A stretch of DNA of 64,000 nt from Natronococcus sp. CG52 (GCF_023913515.1 NZ_CP099393.1:186001-250000), one strand, 5' to 3'; shown: positions 1 through 8,842, counted from the stretch's first letter. Numbers and translations: made by a program. Notes: generated by a model not told the origin, from the letters alone.

Positions 1-896
1 GCCATACGAGTAACCGACATGACCCACGCGAACAACGCCGCAGCGGCGACGATGAACAGAATGATTGATGTGGTTCGGACAGATTCTCTACTTGCACTCA
101 TGATATAGCTTGTCGACACGTTCCGGTAAACGAATACGTTGATAGCGATGACATACAGAACGGTTATTGCGGCCACTTCACTCGGGCCAAAAAGTCCTGC
201 AAGCATTCCGGCAATTAGGATGACCGGCGTCATGACGGCAGGAAGCGTGTAGGAAAACCCACTCCAACCGACCTTCTCGTCCGGATCGACTGTGGGAAAG
301 TCCCGTCGCACCGAGATGAAGTACGTTGTGATCATAAGTAAGACGACGGTCATGAGTGCCGGGATGATCCCCGCCATAAACAACGCAAGAATTGACTCTT
401 CAGCCAGTAGTCCATAAATGATCAGCGGAATACTCGGCGGGAATATTGGACCAGCGGTCGCCGAAGCAGCCGTTATCGCGGCCGCGTAGGCACTATCGTA
501 ATTATACTCCTCCATTGCGTAGATCATCGCTCGACCGACTCCACCGATATCAGCCAGTGCAGCCCCGGACATTCCAGAGAAGATGAGACTCGCAATGATG
601 TTGACCTGAGCAAGACCACCACGAATTCCTCCGACTAATTTATTCGAGAATTTAAATATTTTTGTTGTGAAATCAGCGTGATTTAGGAGAGAGCCGACAT
701 AGATAAACAACGGAATCGTCAGGACCGTGTATGAATTGAGTGCATATACTACCCGTTGTGCGACGATGGTAATCGGTTCACCCGCCCACAACACATAGCC
801 AATTGATGGTGCCAGCAGCGCAATCGCCACCGGGAAGCGTAAAAGCAACAGCAATAAGAACGCGGCAACGACCATCACTCCGAAGATTTCGCTCAT
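1..896 (-). CDS. dctM: TRAP transporter large permease (DctM), partial
   Basis: Translation from the ATG at 896 gives a very hydrophobic protein of about 298 residues that runs off the left edge of the window. It shows DctM hallmarks: repeated membrane helices, a loop reading GGIRGGLAQVNIIASLIFSGMSG, and a second-half PIFPPSIPLIIYG motif. DctM is the ion-coupled membrane channel of tripartite TRAP importers and works with a periplasmic-side binding protein (DctP) and DctQ. Its ATG overlaps the TGA of a short DctQ-like tail (ATGA), the arrangement of an intact Q-M operon, but the rest of that dctQ is gone because an IS66-type element sits at 991. Expression from a natural promoter is therefore doubtful. 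The family call is firm; the substrate is unknown, probably an organic or sugar acid. Confidence 0.9.
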   Translation of the reverse strand, partial: MSEIFGVMVVAAFLLLLLLRFPVAIALLAPSIGYVLWAGEPITIVAQRVVYALNSYTVLTIPLFIYVGSLLNHADFTTKIFKFSNKLVGGIRGGLAQVNIIASLIFSGMSGAALADIGGVGRAMIYAMEEYNYDSAYAAAITAASATAGPIFPPSIPLIIYGLLAEESILALFMAGIIPALMTVVLLMITTYFISVRRDFPTVDPDEKVGWSGFSYTLPAVMTPVILIAGMLAGLFGPSEVAAITVLYVIAINVFVYRNVSTSYIMSASRESVRTTSIILFIVAAAALFAWVMSVTRM

Positions 897-990
897 GACC
901 CATCACCAAGTGTGTGCATGGTCGCCACAACATAATGCGCATACTTATACATTTCTATAGAGGAAATCTCGAACATATGTAAAAGGTACT
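893..990 (-). pseudogene. DctQ C-terminal stub cut by an IS66-type element
   Basis: Reading the minus strand from 990 gives an open frame of about 31 residues ending LGDGS and a TGA that overlaps the dctM start. In the other TRAP sets of this window dctQ meets or nearly meets dctM in the same way, so this is best read as the last part of a dctQ gene. It begins exactly where the IS66-type inverted repeat starts at 991. The fragment is short, so the assignment rests on position and overlap rather than on a motif. Confidence 0.5.
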
Positions 991-1903
991 TGTTTACCCC
1001 CAGACTAATTTCGGTATTCTCTCGTAAGTGGAGAACAGTTGGCACGGTAGGTCGATGCAGCAGGCAAGCAAATGCATTTCTGAGGGATGGTCTCCAGGCA
1101 GGAGACCATCCCGTATCGCCTGCGCATGACTTCTTCAGAGCCTTCCAAAGAAGAGATACTCACTCGCCTTGCTGCGCTTGAGGACGAAGTCGAGCAGCTT
1201 CGTGAAGAGAACAAACGGCTTAGGCCAAGCTTCGATGGTACGAAGGACCGCATACACCACCTAGCAAAGACCAATCGACCGATGAGGAGTCGTCGTCCTC
1301 GTTGAGCGAGGACGACGACGAAGAGCCTCGGACTGACGGTGGGACGCCTGGTCGGAACCCTGAACATGATCCTGAATGGCGCTCTGCACCTGAGCCAGAC
1401 CGGGAAGTCCAAGTCACCTGTGACTGCTGTCCAGAATGTGGCGAGACGTTCGACGAGTCGGAGGGCGTCAGCCCTCGACTCGTCGAAGAGATTCCTGATC
1501 CGCAACCTCCAGAGACAACCCAGTACAACCGCCACCACTACGAGTGCGACTCCTGTGGGAACCAGACCGTTGCTTCTCACCCCGAGTGCCCTGACGAGGG
1601 GAAGTTCGAGGTGAGATCGAAGATAGGATTGACCACTGGCTCACCTTTGTCGGTGAGCCAGCGGTCTCCCCGACGAACAACGCCGCCGAGAACGCTCTTC
1701 GTGAGCCGGTCGTTCTCCGGCAAATCATCGGGACACTCCGCAATGACCGCGGGATGTTCGTTCACGAGACGTTGCTGTCCCTGCTGGCGCCACGTCGCCA
1801 GCAGGGACGGAATCCCTATGAGGAACTCAAGCGAGTCGTCCGAGATAACGGGATGGTTTCCCGGAAGCACGCTGTGCCAGCTGTCGAGTCCTCGGGGTAA
1901 ACA
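991..1903 (+). mobile_element. Internally deleted IS66-family element with both ends kept
   Basis: The segment starts with TGTTTACCCCCAGA at 991 and ends with TCCTCGGGGTAAACA at 1903, an imperfect terminal inverted repeat. Inside are the N-terminal and C-terminal parts of an IS66-type transposase, but the middle is missing, so this is a 0.9-kb non-autonomous derivative. I see no matching target duplication (left flank AAGGTACT, right flank CATACAAT), which suggests that one flank was later rearranged. Strong hairpins lie at 1084-1112, 1289-1319, 1449-1487, 1636-1661 and 1777-1808 (see findings). Confidence 0.8.
1126..1900 (+). pseudogene. IS66-family transposase remnant, centre deleted and frameshifted
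   Basis: The N-terminal piece (from ATG 1126) has the IS66 coiled-coil start EEILTRLAALEDEVEQLREE, then slips frame near 1230-1300. A second frame from about 1305 has the zinc-ribbon region with CDCCPECG and CDSCG cysteine pairs. A third frame from about 1612 carries the C-terminal part with the NNAAENALR motif that holds the catalytic Glu of IS66 enzymes, and ends at TAA 1898-1900 inside the terminal repeat. The segment that should carry the two catalytic Asp residues is missing. It cannot encode an active enzyme. Read-through from this remnant into the following dctP makes a long artificial ORF from 1302. Confidence 0.85.
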
Positions 1904-1962
1904 CATACAATATTTTATTGATTCTCCTCTACTTCCGATACTGTCTCGCATCGCCGCCACCG

Positions 1963-1972
1963 TTATATTTAT
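1963..1972 (+). promoter_or_regulatory. TATA box for dctP at 2001
   Basis: TTATATTTAT lies about 33 bases before the ATG at 2001, a spacing that predicts a short-leader transcript. It lies outside the IS66 remnant, supporting a native promoter for dctPQ. Confidence 0.5.
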
Positions 1973-2000
1973 CCCTTCCCTCTACTATTGGCGAAAGTGC

Positions 2001-3038
2001 ATGGTGAATGTGACAGATTGCCGTAGGCGTACAGCGCTCAAGGCACTTGGTGCAGGAGCTCTGGCAGGGTTAGCTGGGTGCACGGGGACAGATGGCGACG
2101 ATATCTCGTGGCGATATACCCACGAACACACTGCCGAACACAATGTTGGACAAGCAGCGGAGGATTTCGCAGACAGAGTGGAGGAGGAAACTGATGGTCG
2201 ACTGTCCATCGAGGTGTACCCTTCCAGTGAACTAGGCGGTATCGAAGAGCAGGTTGAAGGTGTCAGTAGCGGCTCGATCGATATGGGCCACTACGATTAT
2301 TCGGCAATGGCTTCGATGTACCGTCCATTGTATGTGTTTAACACACCGTTCATTTACGAAGATACGGATCATCTCTTGGAAGCATTAGATCCTCGGGAGT
2401 CACCGGTTATCCAGGACATGCAAGACGAGATGATCGAGGAAACCAACATGCGGCTTATCGGCCGATACTACTACGGTCGACGTATGTTGACCTGTGATGA
2501 ACGTATCGAGCATCCTGACGACCTCGATGGAAAGGCGATCCGAGTCGTCCCGAACGACATGTGGATTGCGATGGGCCGTGGAATGGGTGCTCAGCCCGAA
2601 TCTGTCGAGTTCTCCGAACTCCCGAGCGCATTAGCTACCGGTGTTGTATCAGGCCAGGAGAACCCACTTGACACCATCATTGATAACGCACTTCACGAGA
2701 ACCAGTCCCATGTGATGCTGACCGCTCACATGCGGGCACCGATTTCAATCACGGTAAATGAAGATAGTTGGCAACAGCTATCCGATGAAGATCAGGAGAC
2801 TGTATATAACCTGATGGACGAGCTGGGACAAGAAACGGTCGACCGAGGACTGGAACGCGAAGAAGAGCTCCTCGTTGAGTTGCAGGAAGATGAGGGGACC
2901 GAAGTCGTAGGTTCCGGCGAACTCGGTACCGAAGAAGAGTTCGACCGAAACGACTTCAGGGAACCTGTCCAAGAAGAGGTCGAAGAAGAGTTCGATGATC
3001 TGGTTTCAATGATGGACCAGATCAGGGATATGGCGTAG
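2001..3038 (+). CDS. dctP: TRAP transporter solute-binding lipoprotein (DctP)
   Basis: A 345-residue secreted binding protein. The start at 2001 is chosen because it gives a proper N-terminus: a twin-arginine-type CRRRTALKAL followed by a hydrophobic stretch and the lipobox LAGC near residue 27, so it should be exported by Tat and anchored by lipid at Cys. The body has the DctP/TakP fold features: AEDFADRVEEET early, DLDGKAIRVVP in the middle, and the GQENPLDTI segment near the ligand-binding Asn/Arg region. It is followed 54 bases later by dctQ. No dctM follows, which is unusual because P, Q and M normally travel together. The ligand cannot be named; family members bind C4-dicarboxylates, uronates, aldonates and 2-oxo acids. 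Confidence 0.93.
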   Translation: MVNVTDCRRRTALKALGAGALAGLAGCTGTDGDDISWRYTHEHTAEHNVGQAAEDFADRVEEETDGRLSIEVYPSSELGGIEEQVEGVSSGSIDMGHYDYSAMASMYRPLYVFNTPFIYEDTDHLLEALDPRESPVIQDMQDEMIEETNMRLIGRYYYGRRMLTCDERIEHPDDLDGKAIRVVPNDMWIAMGRGMGAQPESVEFSELPSALATGVVSGQENPLDTIIDNALHENQSHVMLTAHMRAPISITVNEDSWQQLSDEDQETVYNLMDELGQETVDRGLEREEELLVELQEDEGTEVVGSGELGTEEEFDRNDFREPVQEEVEEEFDDLVSMMDQIRDMA

Positions 3039-3092
3039 ACCATCAAGAGTTAATTATATCACACCCCATTCCATTTATATACACAAAAATAC

Positions 3093-3602
3093 ATGGACCG
3101 GATAAAAAATCTCGCGATGACCGCATTCGAGAGAGAGTACGAAATGGAGCTCTCGGCCCTGCTCATGATCGTGATAATTGTGTTCATGTCCTATCAGGTG
3201 ATGGGGCGAACGTTTGGATTCGAATCGACGTGGGTACCTGAGGCAGCATCATTGATGGTCATATTTATGGTATTTTTGACCCTTGGGCGGATGCGCATCG
3301 ACAGAGAGCACATTCGTGTCGATTTCTTCTACAATCGGTATCCAGAGCGCGTTCAAACGCTGCTGGACCTTGCCGCGCGGTTAACCGTGATTGGTGTCTC
3401 ACTCGTAATGGTCTATGCAACAGTGATTACGATGTTCGAGTTCTCTCATGTTAGAACGCCTGGTGCAGGAATCCCCACACCAGTTCTGTTCTTTGCTGGA
3501 TTTATTGGTTTCCTCCTCTATGGAGCAGCGTACGTGTACGACTTCAAATCGTTTCTGCATAATGCTCTAAACGATCGGTCATCTTATGGTACCGACGACT
3601 GA
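3093..3602 (+). CDS. dctQ: TRAP transporter small permease (DctQ)
   Basis: A 169-residue membrane protein with four predicted helices (about residues 20-40, 50-65, 90-112 and 128-148). The sequence RMRIDREHIRVDFFY after helix 2 is the typical DctQ signature. It lies 54 bases after dctP and is surely its partner. The large permease expected next is absent: the gene is followed by transposase-like debris and a decayed LarA-like gene. The pair could use the DctM at 1-896, whose own partners seem lost, or be non-functional. Confidence 0.9.
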   Translation: MDRIKNLAMTAFEREYEMELSALLMIVIIVFMSYQVMGRTFGFESTWVPEAASLMVIFMVFLTLGRMRIDREHIRVDFFYNRYPERVQTLLDLAARLTVIGVSLVMVYATVITMFEFSHVRTPGAGIPTPVLFFAGFIGFLLYGAAYVYDFKSFLHNALNDRSSYGTDD

Positions 3603-3915
3603 TCTCACTGCTACTGAGAAAACGATATTCGACGCTTGTGAAGAAATGCCGCTGCCGGAGTTTGACGTCATCGAGCAGGTGTAGAAGACGACCCCAACCC
3701 CCTGAAGACCGAACCGCGGAGCGCACCAGGCAGGCAATTATCATGCCTGCCCGTGAGAACGTACCTGACGACGGCAAAGTCACCGTCGGCAGCCGGGGGA
3801 CTGCTAAACCTACCGACACTCATCCGGAGCGTCTTTGAGCGACTTGACGAGCCGACTACGAGCCGTTCAATTTTCCTGCTATGAGGAGCCACGGTAGGAC
3901 AACCGCCGAGAGATA
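3603..3915 (+). pseudogene. Transposase-like remnant, frameshifted, family not identified
   Basis: Two frames join into a coding-like stretch. One begins after the dctQ stop and reads ATEKTIFDACEEMPLPEFD. The next, from about 3682, contains TEPRSAPGRQLSCLPVRTYL and SAAGGLLNLPTLIRSVFERL before a stop. I do not recognise the family with certainty. The segment has a perfect 8-bp hairpin (3729-3736 with 3744-3751), the same peculiarity as the clear transposase remnants in this window, so a mobile-element origin is my inference. Confidence 0.4.
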
Positions 3916-3929
3916 GTAGGAGATGATTG

Positions 3930-4830
3930 AATCACGCAGTGACCGAGACCAGGATTGGTCGTGAAATCTGCTCGAGTATGTAAGTCGTCAAAGCGAGCGA
4001 AACTCCCGATGAAGGTGTCGAGGTCGTCGTTGACGAAAATGCTGCAGCGGCGGATCCGATACTTCCGATCAATCGGATCAAACTGTACACCATTTTTGAC
4101 GGTGTGATAGAGAGTGGGCTCTCGAAGATACTGGTGATCGGTATAGGGAAGCTGTGCAGCACAAAAACCGGTCTCGAGTGGGCAATCGATTGGAGTTCTC
4201 AGAACCTGATTCTCGAAATCACTGGACAATTATTGATGATCTGACATTTGTCAGTGGCGTCGCCGTCGTTGAGGACCAGTACGACAAGACGGCTCTCATC
4301 AAGGGAATCCGCCCGGAGTGCCTTCTCGACCGAGAAGCGGAATTGCTGGAGGCGATATACAAGCTCATGCCGACAATTCCATTCGACGAAGTCGACGTTC
4401 TCGTTTTGGACTGCCAAGACATGAGTAGACATGGCTCAATACAAACGTCATCGATTGATAACTGTTTACGACCAACGAACCCCGAGCTCCCGGACATCAA
4501 GCTCTCATCCGCGGACTCACCGAAACGACCCAGAACGCAATGAGTATGGAATCCTCGGACTTTGTTTACTCAGACACCTCCGACGAACTAAACAATGATG
4601 GTACGTTGATAAACGCGATTACTGCAAACACGATTCGAGGAATTTTACTGCCACCCATCGTCGAAACGGATCATGCGGAACTGATCGCATCGCTCTTGAG
4701 AATCGGTGTCGTCGATTCGGTTGAGGTTCGAGTGCCTTGAGCAGCAGACACGATGCACCTCGGCACGCTGGACGTATCTCAGGCGCTTATAAGGAGGGGT
4801 GTCAATACGACGGTCTCCGGGTAGTCAGGG
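3930..4830 (+). pseudogene. Decayed LarA-like (DUF2088) racemase gene, 5'-truncated
   Basis: Translating successive frames gives a clear relative of the intact protein at 24376-25701 from about its residue 120 onward. Matching blocks include INRIKLYTIFDGVIESGLSK (intact copy VNRVKVHTDFNGPVESGLSK), VSGVAVVEDQYDKTALIKGI (intact VGGIALLENAADRAAHIEGI), and a C-terminal part around 4500-4740 with LINAITANTIRGILLP. At least three frameshifts and one in-frame stop separate the blocks, and the N-terminal third is missing. The active-site His of the KVH motif has become Tyr here (KLY), so it was probably already drifting. It cannot make a working enzyme. From about 4780 to 4990 the minus strand carries another coding-like scrap that I do not recognise. 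Confidence 0.75.
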
Positions 4831-5011
4831 AGCCAAATCAGATCGAAATCGATGGTGGGCAGTTTGAGAATCCATCGCCATACATCGCGTTTTGACCCCC
4901 CGGCTCTGAACTGGTGTAGCATAGCTGATTTTCCTGTCTTCAGCAGCTTCGAAGCGAGGCTATAAACGCAAACATTAATATATTTGTCGTGTGGGAGTAT
5001 GACACACAACG

Positions 5012-5851
5012 ATGAATACGCCGTCAGTGACACTGCCGAGCGGTGACGATATGCCAGTTGTCGGTATGGGAACCTGGGATATAGCCGGTGATACGGTCAA
5101 AGACTCTGTGCGTATCGCGCTTGATGCCGGATACACTCACATCGATACCGCCGAGGGGTATATGAATGAAAGTGAAATTGGCGACGCGATTGCCGACTAC
5201 GACCGCGAGGAGCTGTTTCTCACCTCGAAAGTGTTACCGAAGAATCTCGACTATGAGTCGGTTCTTCGAGCGTGTGACCGGTCGTTGGAGCGGTTGGAAA
5301 CTGATTATCTAGACCTCTACTTAATCCACTGGCCCAATCCCGCCATCTCGCTGCAAGAGACTCTCAACGCGATGGAGACACTTCATGACGACGGGAAGGT
5401 TCGGAACATCGGCGTCTCGAACTTCAGTCCGTACCAGCTCAGCATCGCGCACCACATCTCAGAAACGCCTATCGCAGTCAACCAGATCGAATACCATCCG
5501 TGGCTCCAGCGGCCGGACTGGATCGACTACTGTCGCGAGAGCGAGACGTTTGTGGAGGCCGCCGCTCCGTTGGCTCGAACTGAAATCCTCAGCGACGAGG
5601 TCGTTCAAGAAATAGCTAAGAAATATGATGAGAAACCTGCGCAGGTTGTTTTGAAGTGGGCCGTTGAGAACGACATCATCGTTATTCCGAAGTCGACGTC
5701 ACCTGAACATATCCGTGAAAACAGTGAATTATTCGGCTGGGAACTCGATGCATCCGACCACAAGCGTATCGACCAGCGTGACCGTAACTATCCAGTCTAC
5801 GATGATCGTACCAGAAACTGGAACGACGACGTATATGGCATCTCGCAATAG
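5012..5851 (+). CDS. Aldo/keto reductase
   Basis: A 279-residue aldo/keto reductase that should reduce a carbonyl to an alcohol, or the reverse, with NAD(P)H. The catalytic tetrad is visible: D45 and Y50 in HIDTAEGY, K73 in TSKVLPKN and H106 in LIHWPNP. The cofactor-binding end has VIPKSTSPEHIREN near residue 215. It is most like the short 2,5-diketogluconate reductase/prostaglandin synthase branch. The start is supported by an AT-rich box (TTAATATATT, 4975-4984) about 30 bases upstream. It stands alone between decayed regions, so its pathway is unclear; a role in aldose or ketose reduction is inferred from the sugar-acid setting. Confidence 0.92.
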   Translation: MNTPSVTLPSGDDMPVVGMGTWDIAGDTVKDSVRIALDAGYTHIDTAEGYMNESEIGDAIADYDREELFLTSKVLPKNLDYESVLRACDRSLERLETDYLDLYLIHWPNPAISLQETLNAMETLHDDGKVRNIGVSNFSPYQLSIAHHISETPIAVNQIEYHPWLQRPDWIDYCRESETFVEAAAPLARTEILSDEVVQEIAKKYDEKPAQVVLKWAVENDIIVIPKSTSPEHIRENSELFGWELDASDHKRIDQRDRNYPVYDDRTRNWNDDVYGISQ

Positions 5852-5959
5852 CACTGTACCGTGAACACTCAGTGTTGGGGCCTGGTAAGATTCTCCCTAC
5901 TGTAAACAGTTGTTAGCTATTCGAATTTCGAACTGTTCATAGGCTGTTGAGGCAGATGT

Positions 5960-6535
5960 CCTAACCCTTGAGGTCTTTGTATTTCTCCGGAGGTATCATC
6001 GACGATGTTGGCCTTATTTGTGACCTGACTGAATCGAGATGTGACTTCATCAGCGATCGACGTGATTTTCTCGACGGGCGCATACAGGTCGTTCATCTCA
6101 TTGTAGGCCTGCTGATACCGTTCGTTTTGCTCCGACGCCGCGGCGCGATTTCTTCGATCGAGTGGCTTACATCGTCGCTTGCGCGTTCGATCGCTCCGAC
6201 ACGCTCAATTGCATCCGCACTGGTTCTCTCGATATCTTCCGCTAACTTCTGAATGTTGACGATCGTCTGCTTGAGGTCCGTGAGCATCTCGTTGAATGCG
6301 CCGGCGATATCCTCGAAGGGCTTCGTTGTTGACGTCCCCGTCGTAGCGTTGTGTGAAATCGCCGTCGGCAGGTCGAGGCCTAACCTCACCGCACTCATTA
6401 GCTTTCTGTCCGAGACGGGTAACAACCTCCTCAGATTCCCGATAGACTTCGGCTGCATTTTTCTGTGTAGCTTCACCCTCGGCCTTCGAGCCCTGGATAT
6501 TTTCGATCGCTCTTGTGGCGTAGATTGTTGGTGAG
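5960..6535 (-). pseudogene. Haloarchaeal transducer (MCP/Htr) remnant
   Basis: Several minus-strand frames together read as the HAMP-containing part of a methyl-accepting transducer: VADGDFTQR-like sequence, PFEDIAGAFNEMLTDLKQTI, then DIERTSADAIERVGAIERASDDVSHSIEEI. A further frame gives QAYNEMNDLYAPVEKITSIA and ends near 5960. Frame changes occur near 6330 and 6140. The sensor domain and the distal signalling domain are missing. It is joined on its upstream side to an IS1595 remnant, so a chimeric ORF across both is an artefact. Confidence 0.65.
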
Positions 6536-6589
6536 GCACAGTGCAGTTTCGAGGATAGTTTTGAGCGCTTCTTTCCCTGTTTTTCGATA

Positions 6590-7020
6590 GACACGACGGC
6601 GTCGCTAGAAAGCACGGAGATACGGTGTAAGTTTGTCTTTGGGGATACCTCGATGGGGCGAGAAGCTCAGTCGCACCGGCGACCCCTGGCTCTCGCAGGT
6701 AGAACGTCTCCATCTGCGTATTCGCCCTCGCCGTGAACGACGTATTAGCGGTCGAATGCGTCGTCCTTGTCCAGCGGTTCGTACGCTGAAAGGCGTTAGT
6801 ATAGAAGGTGAGCAACTCCTGCTGACGGTCAGCCAGCAGGAGTCGAATCGTCGATTCGTCTATGGCTTTCGCTGGGATCACGTAGCGATTTCCGGTGACA
6901 CGGTCAACCAGAATGAACACCGGTGGCTTATCCTCGTGATACGTTCCGCGTATAGAGAGTTCGAGACGACTGAGATAAGCGGTTATCGGTCGCGACCAAC
7001 CGCGACCGACCACCTCTATC
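6590..7020 (-). pseudogene. IS1595-family transposase remnant
   Basis: The minus strand here is a truncated, frameshifted relative of the intact transposase at 30873-31757. Shared stretches include DKPPVFILVDRVTGNRYVIP, DESTIRLLLADRQQE and the tail region after LREPGVAGATELL (other frame). The zinc-ribbon N-terminus is missing. The segment keeps a hairpin at 6813-6826/6832-6845 at the same place in the gene as in the intact copy, with compensating base changes (see findings). Confidence 0.8.
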
Positions 7021-7082
7021 GTGTTCGATAAAAAATCGTCCGCTGATCGATTACGGTAGCCGATACGCGCCCGAGAATTCTC

Positions 7083-8438
7083 TTACGAGACGCTGATCAG
7101 CTCTTCCTGTAGTTGTCTGAGGTTGTATAAGAACGAGCTTTGGTCGATATCCACGGATTCGTACGTGATCGTCTCGTCCTTTGCGATCTCTTCGGTCACT
7201 TCTGCGCCGTCCAACAGCTCAAAGGGAACGTAATCTTCTTCCGCAGCCGTCGACGCCTCGATGACTTGTCCGAATGCCGTGTATCCGCCACCGCCATCGA
7301 TCTCTTCGCCCGGCTCAAGGTCGCGTTTTGCCACACCGACGACTTCGGCTACGTGTTTATCTGAGGTGCCAGTAGCCTCGTTTCGAAGCGCGGCGTTCGC
7401 AATACTGACCGGGGTTTCGAGTCCTGGCAGGTGGAACGGTCGGTGGAAAACCTGGTATTTCCCATTGTTCGAGGTATACAACCCATCACCATCGTACTGC
7501 TCGAGATACTCCTGCACTCGACCGACCGGTGCCTCTGTTACGACGAAAATGCCGTTACTGATATCGTTGTCGACCGAACTCCCGTCCGGGTAGAGCGTGC
7601 TAACGGTATCAACGACACCGGTGCTATTCAATATCCCACCATCAGATTTCGGACGTAGTTTGTCTCCTATTTCCGGAATCTCGGCCGTCGGATAGTGCAT
7701 GCCGGGAACGTCGGGGCGAAGACCGGTCGCATTTGCGACGGCACACATTTCGATGGCGGGTTTGCTACCGTCGATAAACGAGTTCCACATCTGTGGATTG
7801 AGATCGTGCTCTTCGACGAACTCGTGTTCGAAATCCATTCGGTCGAAGACGTCGTCCGGCGTTTCGTACTGGTTTTCCTCGAGGTACGCGTTGCCCTTTC
7901 CTGCTGCGACTACGTTGAGTCCGATCGTCTGCGCCCAGTGGACCAGTTCGACGATAAGTGCTGGTTGATCGCCGTACGCCATCGTATAGGTGACGCCATT
8001 ATTCTCGGCCATCTTTGATAAAATAGGTCCGACGACGGTGTCTGCCTCGACTGTCACCATAACGACGTGCTTTTTGTCCTGAATGGCATGGTACGCGTGT
8101 CGAGCACCGATATTCGGAATTCCTGTCGCTTCGACCACAACATCGATATCTGCGTCGATGAGGTCTAATCCATCCGAAAAAATTACCCTGTTTCCGTTCC
8201 TAATCTCCTTAGACGCAGCCACCGGGTCATTCAACGTAACGATATTTTCATCGTCGACGCCGCCAGAGTCGTACGCGTCTTTCGCCTTCTCCGTATCAAT
8301 ATCTGCGATTGCAGCGGTTTTCATCCCATTTACCTGCTCGATCTGATCGATGAGGTTCTCTCCGAAGAGACCGGCGCCGATTACGCCGACCGCTATTGGA
8401 TCCGATTGATTAGCCAATTTTGTGGGGATACTGATCAT
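7083..8438 (-). CDS. NAD(P)-dependent oxidoreductase with C-terminal SAF domain
   Basis: A 451-residue protein when started at the ATG at 8438. An upstream ATG at 8522 is possible, but the TATA box at 8469-8478 lies between the two and would give a short-leader transcript at 8438. The N-terminal half is a Rossmann domain like homoserine dehydrogenase (VGVIGAGLFGENL, then VVEATGIPNIGARHAYHAI). The C-terminal part has the SAF fold signature (KRDLEPGEEIDGGGGYTAFG) seen in sugar-acid and antifreeze/FlgA-like proteins. Such fusions occur in clusters for sugar-acid use and are often annotated as homoserine dehydrogenase-like, but the substrate is not established. It is divergent from no neighbour and is transcribed alone. 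Confidence 0.85.
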   Translation of the reverse strand: MISIPTKLANQSDPIAVGVIGAGLFGENLIDQIEQVNGMKTAAIADIDTEKAKDAYDSGGVDDENIVTLNDPVAASKEIRNGNRVIFSDGLDLIDADIDVVVEATGIPNIGARHAYHAIQDKKHVVMVTVEADTVVGPILSKMAENNGVTYTMAYGDQPALIVELVHWAQTIGLNVVAAGKGNAYLEENQYETPDDVFDRMDFEHEFVEEHDLNPQMWNSFIDGSKPAIEMCAVANATGLRPDVPGMHYPTAEIPEIGDKLRPKSDGGILNSTGVVDTVSTLYPDGSSVDNDISNGIFVVTEAPVGRVQEYLEQYDGDGLYTSNNGKYQVFHRPFHLPGLETPVSIANAALRNEATGTSDKHVAEVVGVAKRDLEPGEEIDGGGGYTAFGQVIEASTAAEEDYVPFELLDGAEVTEEIAKDETITYESVDIDQSSFLYNLRQLQEELISVS

Positions 8439-8468
8439 AATCCAAGTAAGCGAATGTCCAAGAGATGG

Positions 8469-8478
8469 TTTAAATATT
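8469..8478 (-). promoter_or_regulatory. TATA box for the SAF-domain oxidoreductase
   Basis: On the minus strand AATATTTAAA is centred about 35 bases before the ATG at 8438. It decides the start choice, because an ATG at 8522 would lie upstream of the predicted transcript. Confidence 0.5.
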
Positions 8479-8522
8479 GGGGTTCCTGCAATTCGGAACG
8501 TCGAACGTATCCGGTAGTCCAT

Positions 8523-8842
8523 CGTTGATATTTCGTGATAGCACTTCGCCGAGAACGCCTCGAGAATATCTGCTTACCATACCTAAACAGCTGATTCAGG
8601 TAACCGAGGTGGATTCGTTGATCCCACTCCGTTCGTCCTGTTGACCGCATATTTTCGTAGAGAACCCTCTTGTGAATCACACACCGCTCGAGTACCCACA
8701 CCCACTCGACGTCCCGGTCGCAATGCGACCGATATGAATCACTCAAGCCTAGCATCGGTGTTTGAGCGATTCTGGTGGGCGTTCGAGATAGATGCGTCAC
8801 TAGCCACTTCGTCGGTCGAGCCAACAGTGTCGATGCAACCGT
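8523..8842. other. Intergenic, no recognised gene
   Basis: A minus-strand open frame overlaps this stretch (with residues such as HKRVLYENMRSTGRTEWDQR), but I do not recognise it, its coding signal is uncertain, and it runs into the next gene's promoter. It may be a decayed fragment. Confidence 0.3.

Noticed and set aside
1302-2000. N-terminal 233-residue extension of DctP
   Set aside because: It is out-of-frame and remnant IS66 sequence that happens to stay open into dctP; the Tat signal begins right after the Met at 2001.
6093-7013. 306-residue minus-strand ORF
   Set aside because: A chimera of an IS1595 fragment and a transducer fragment in one open frame; both parts are shifted and truncated.
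8435-8824. 129-residue minus-strand ORF before the SAF-domain gene
   Set aside because: No recognisable domain, and it covers the promoter of the next gene.
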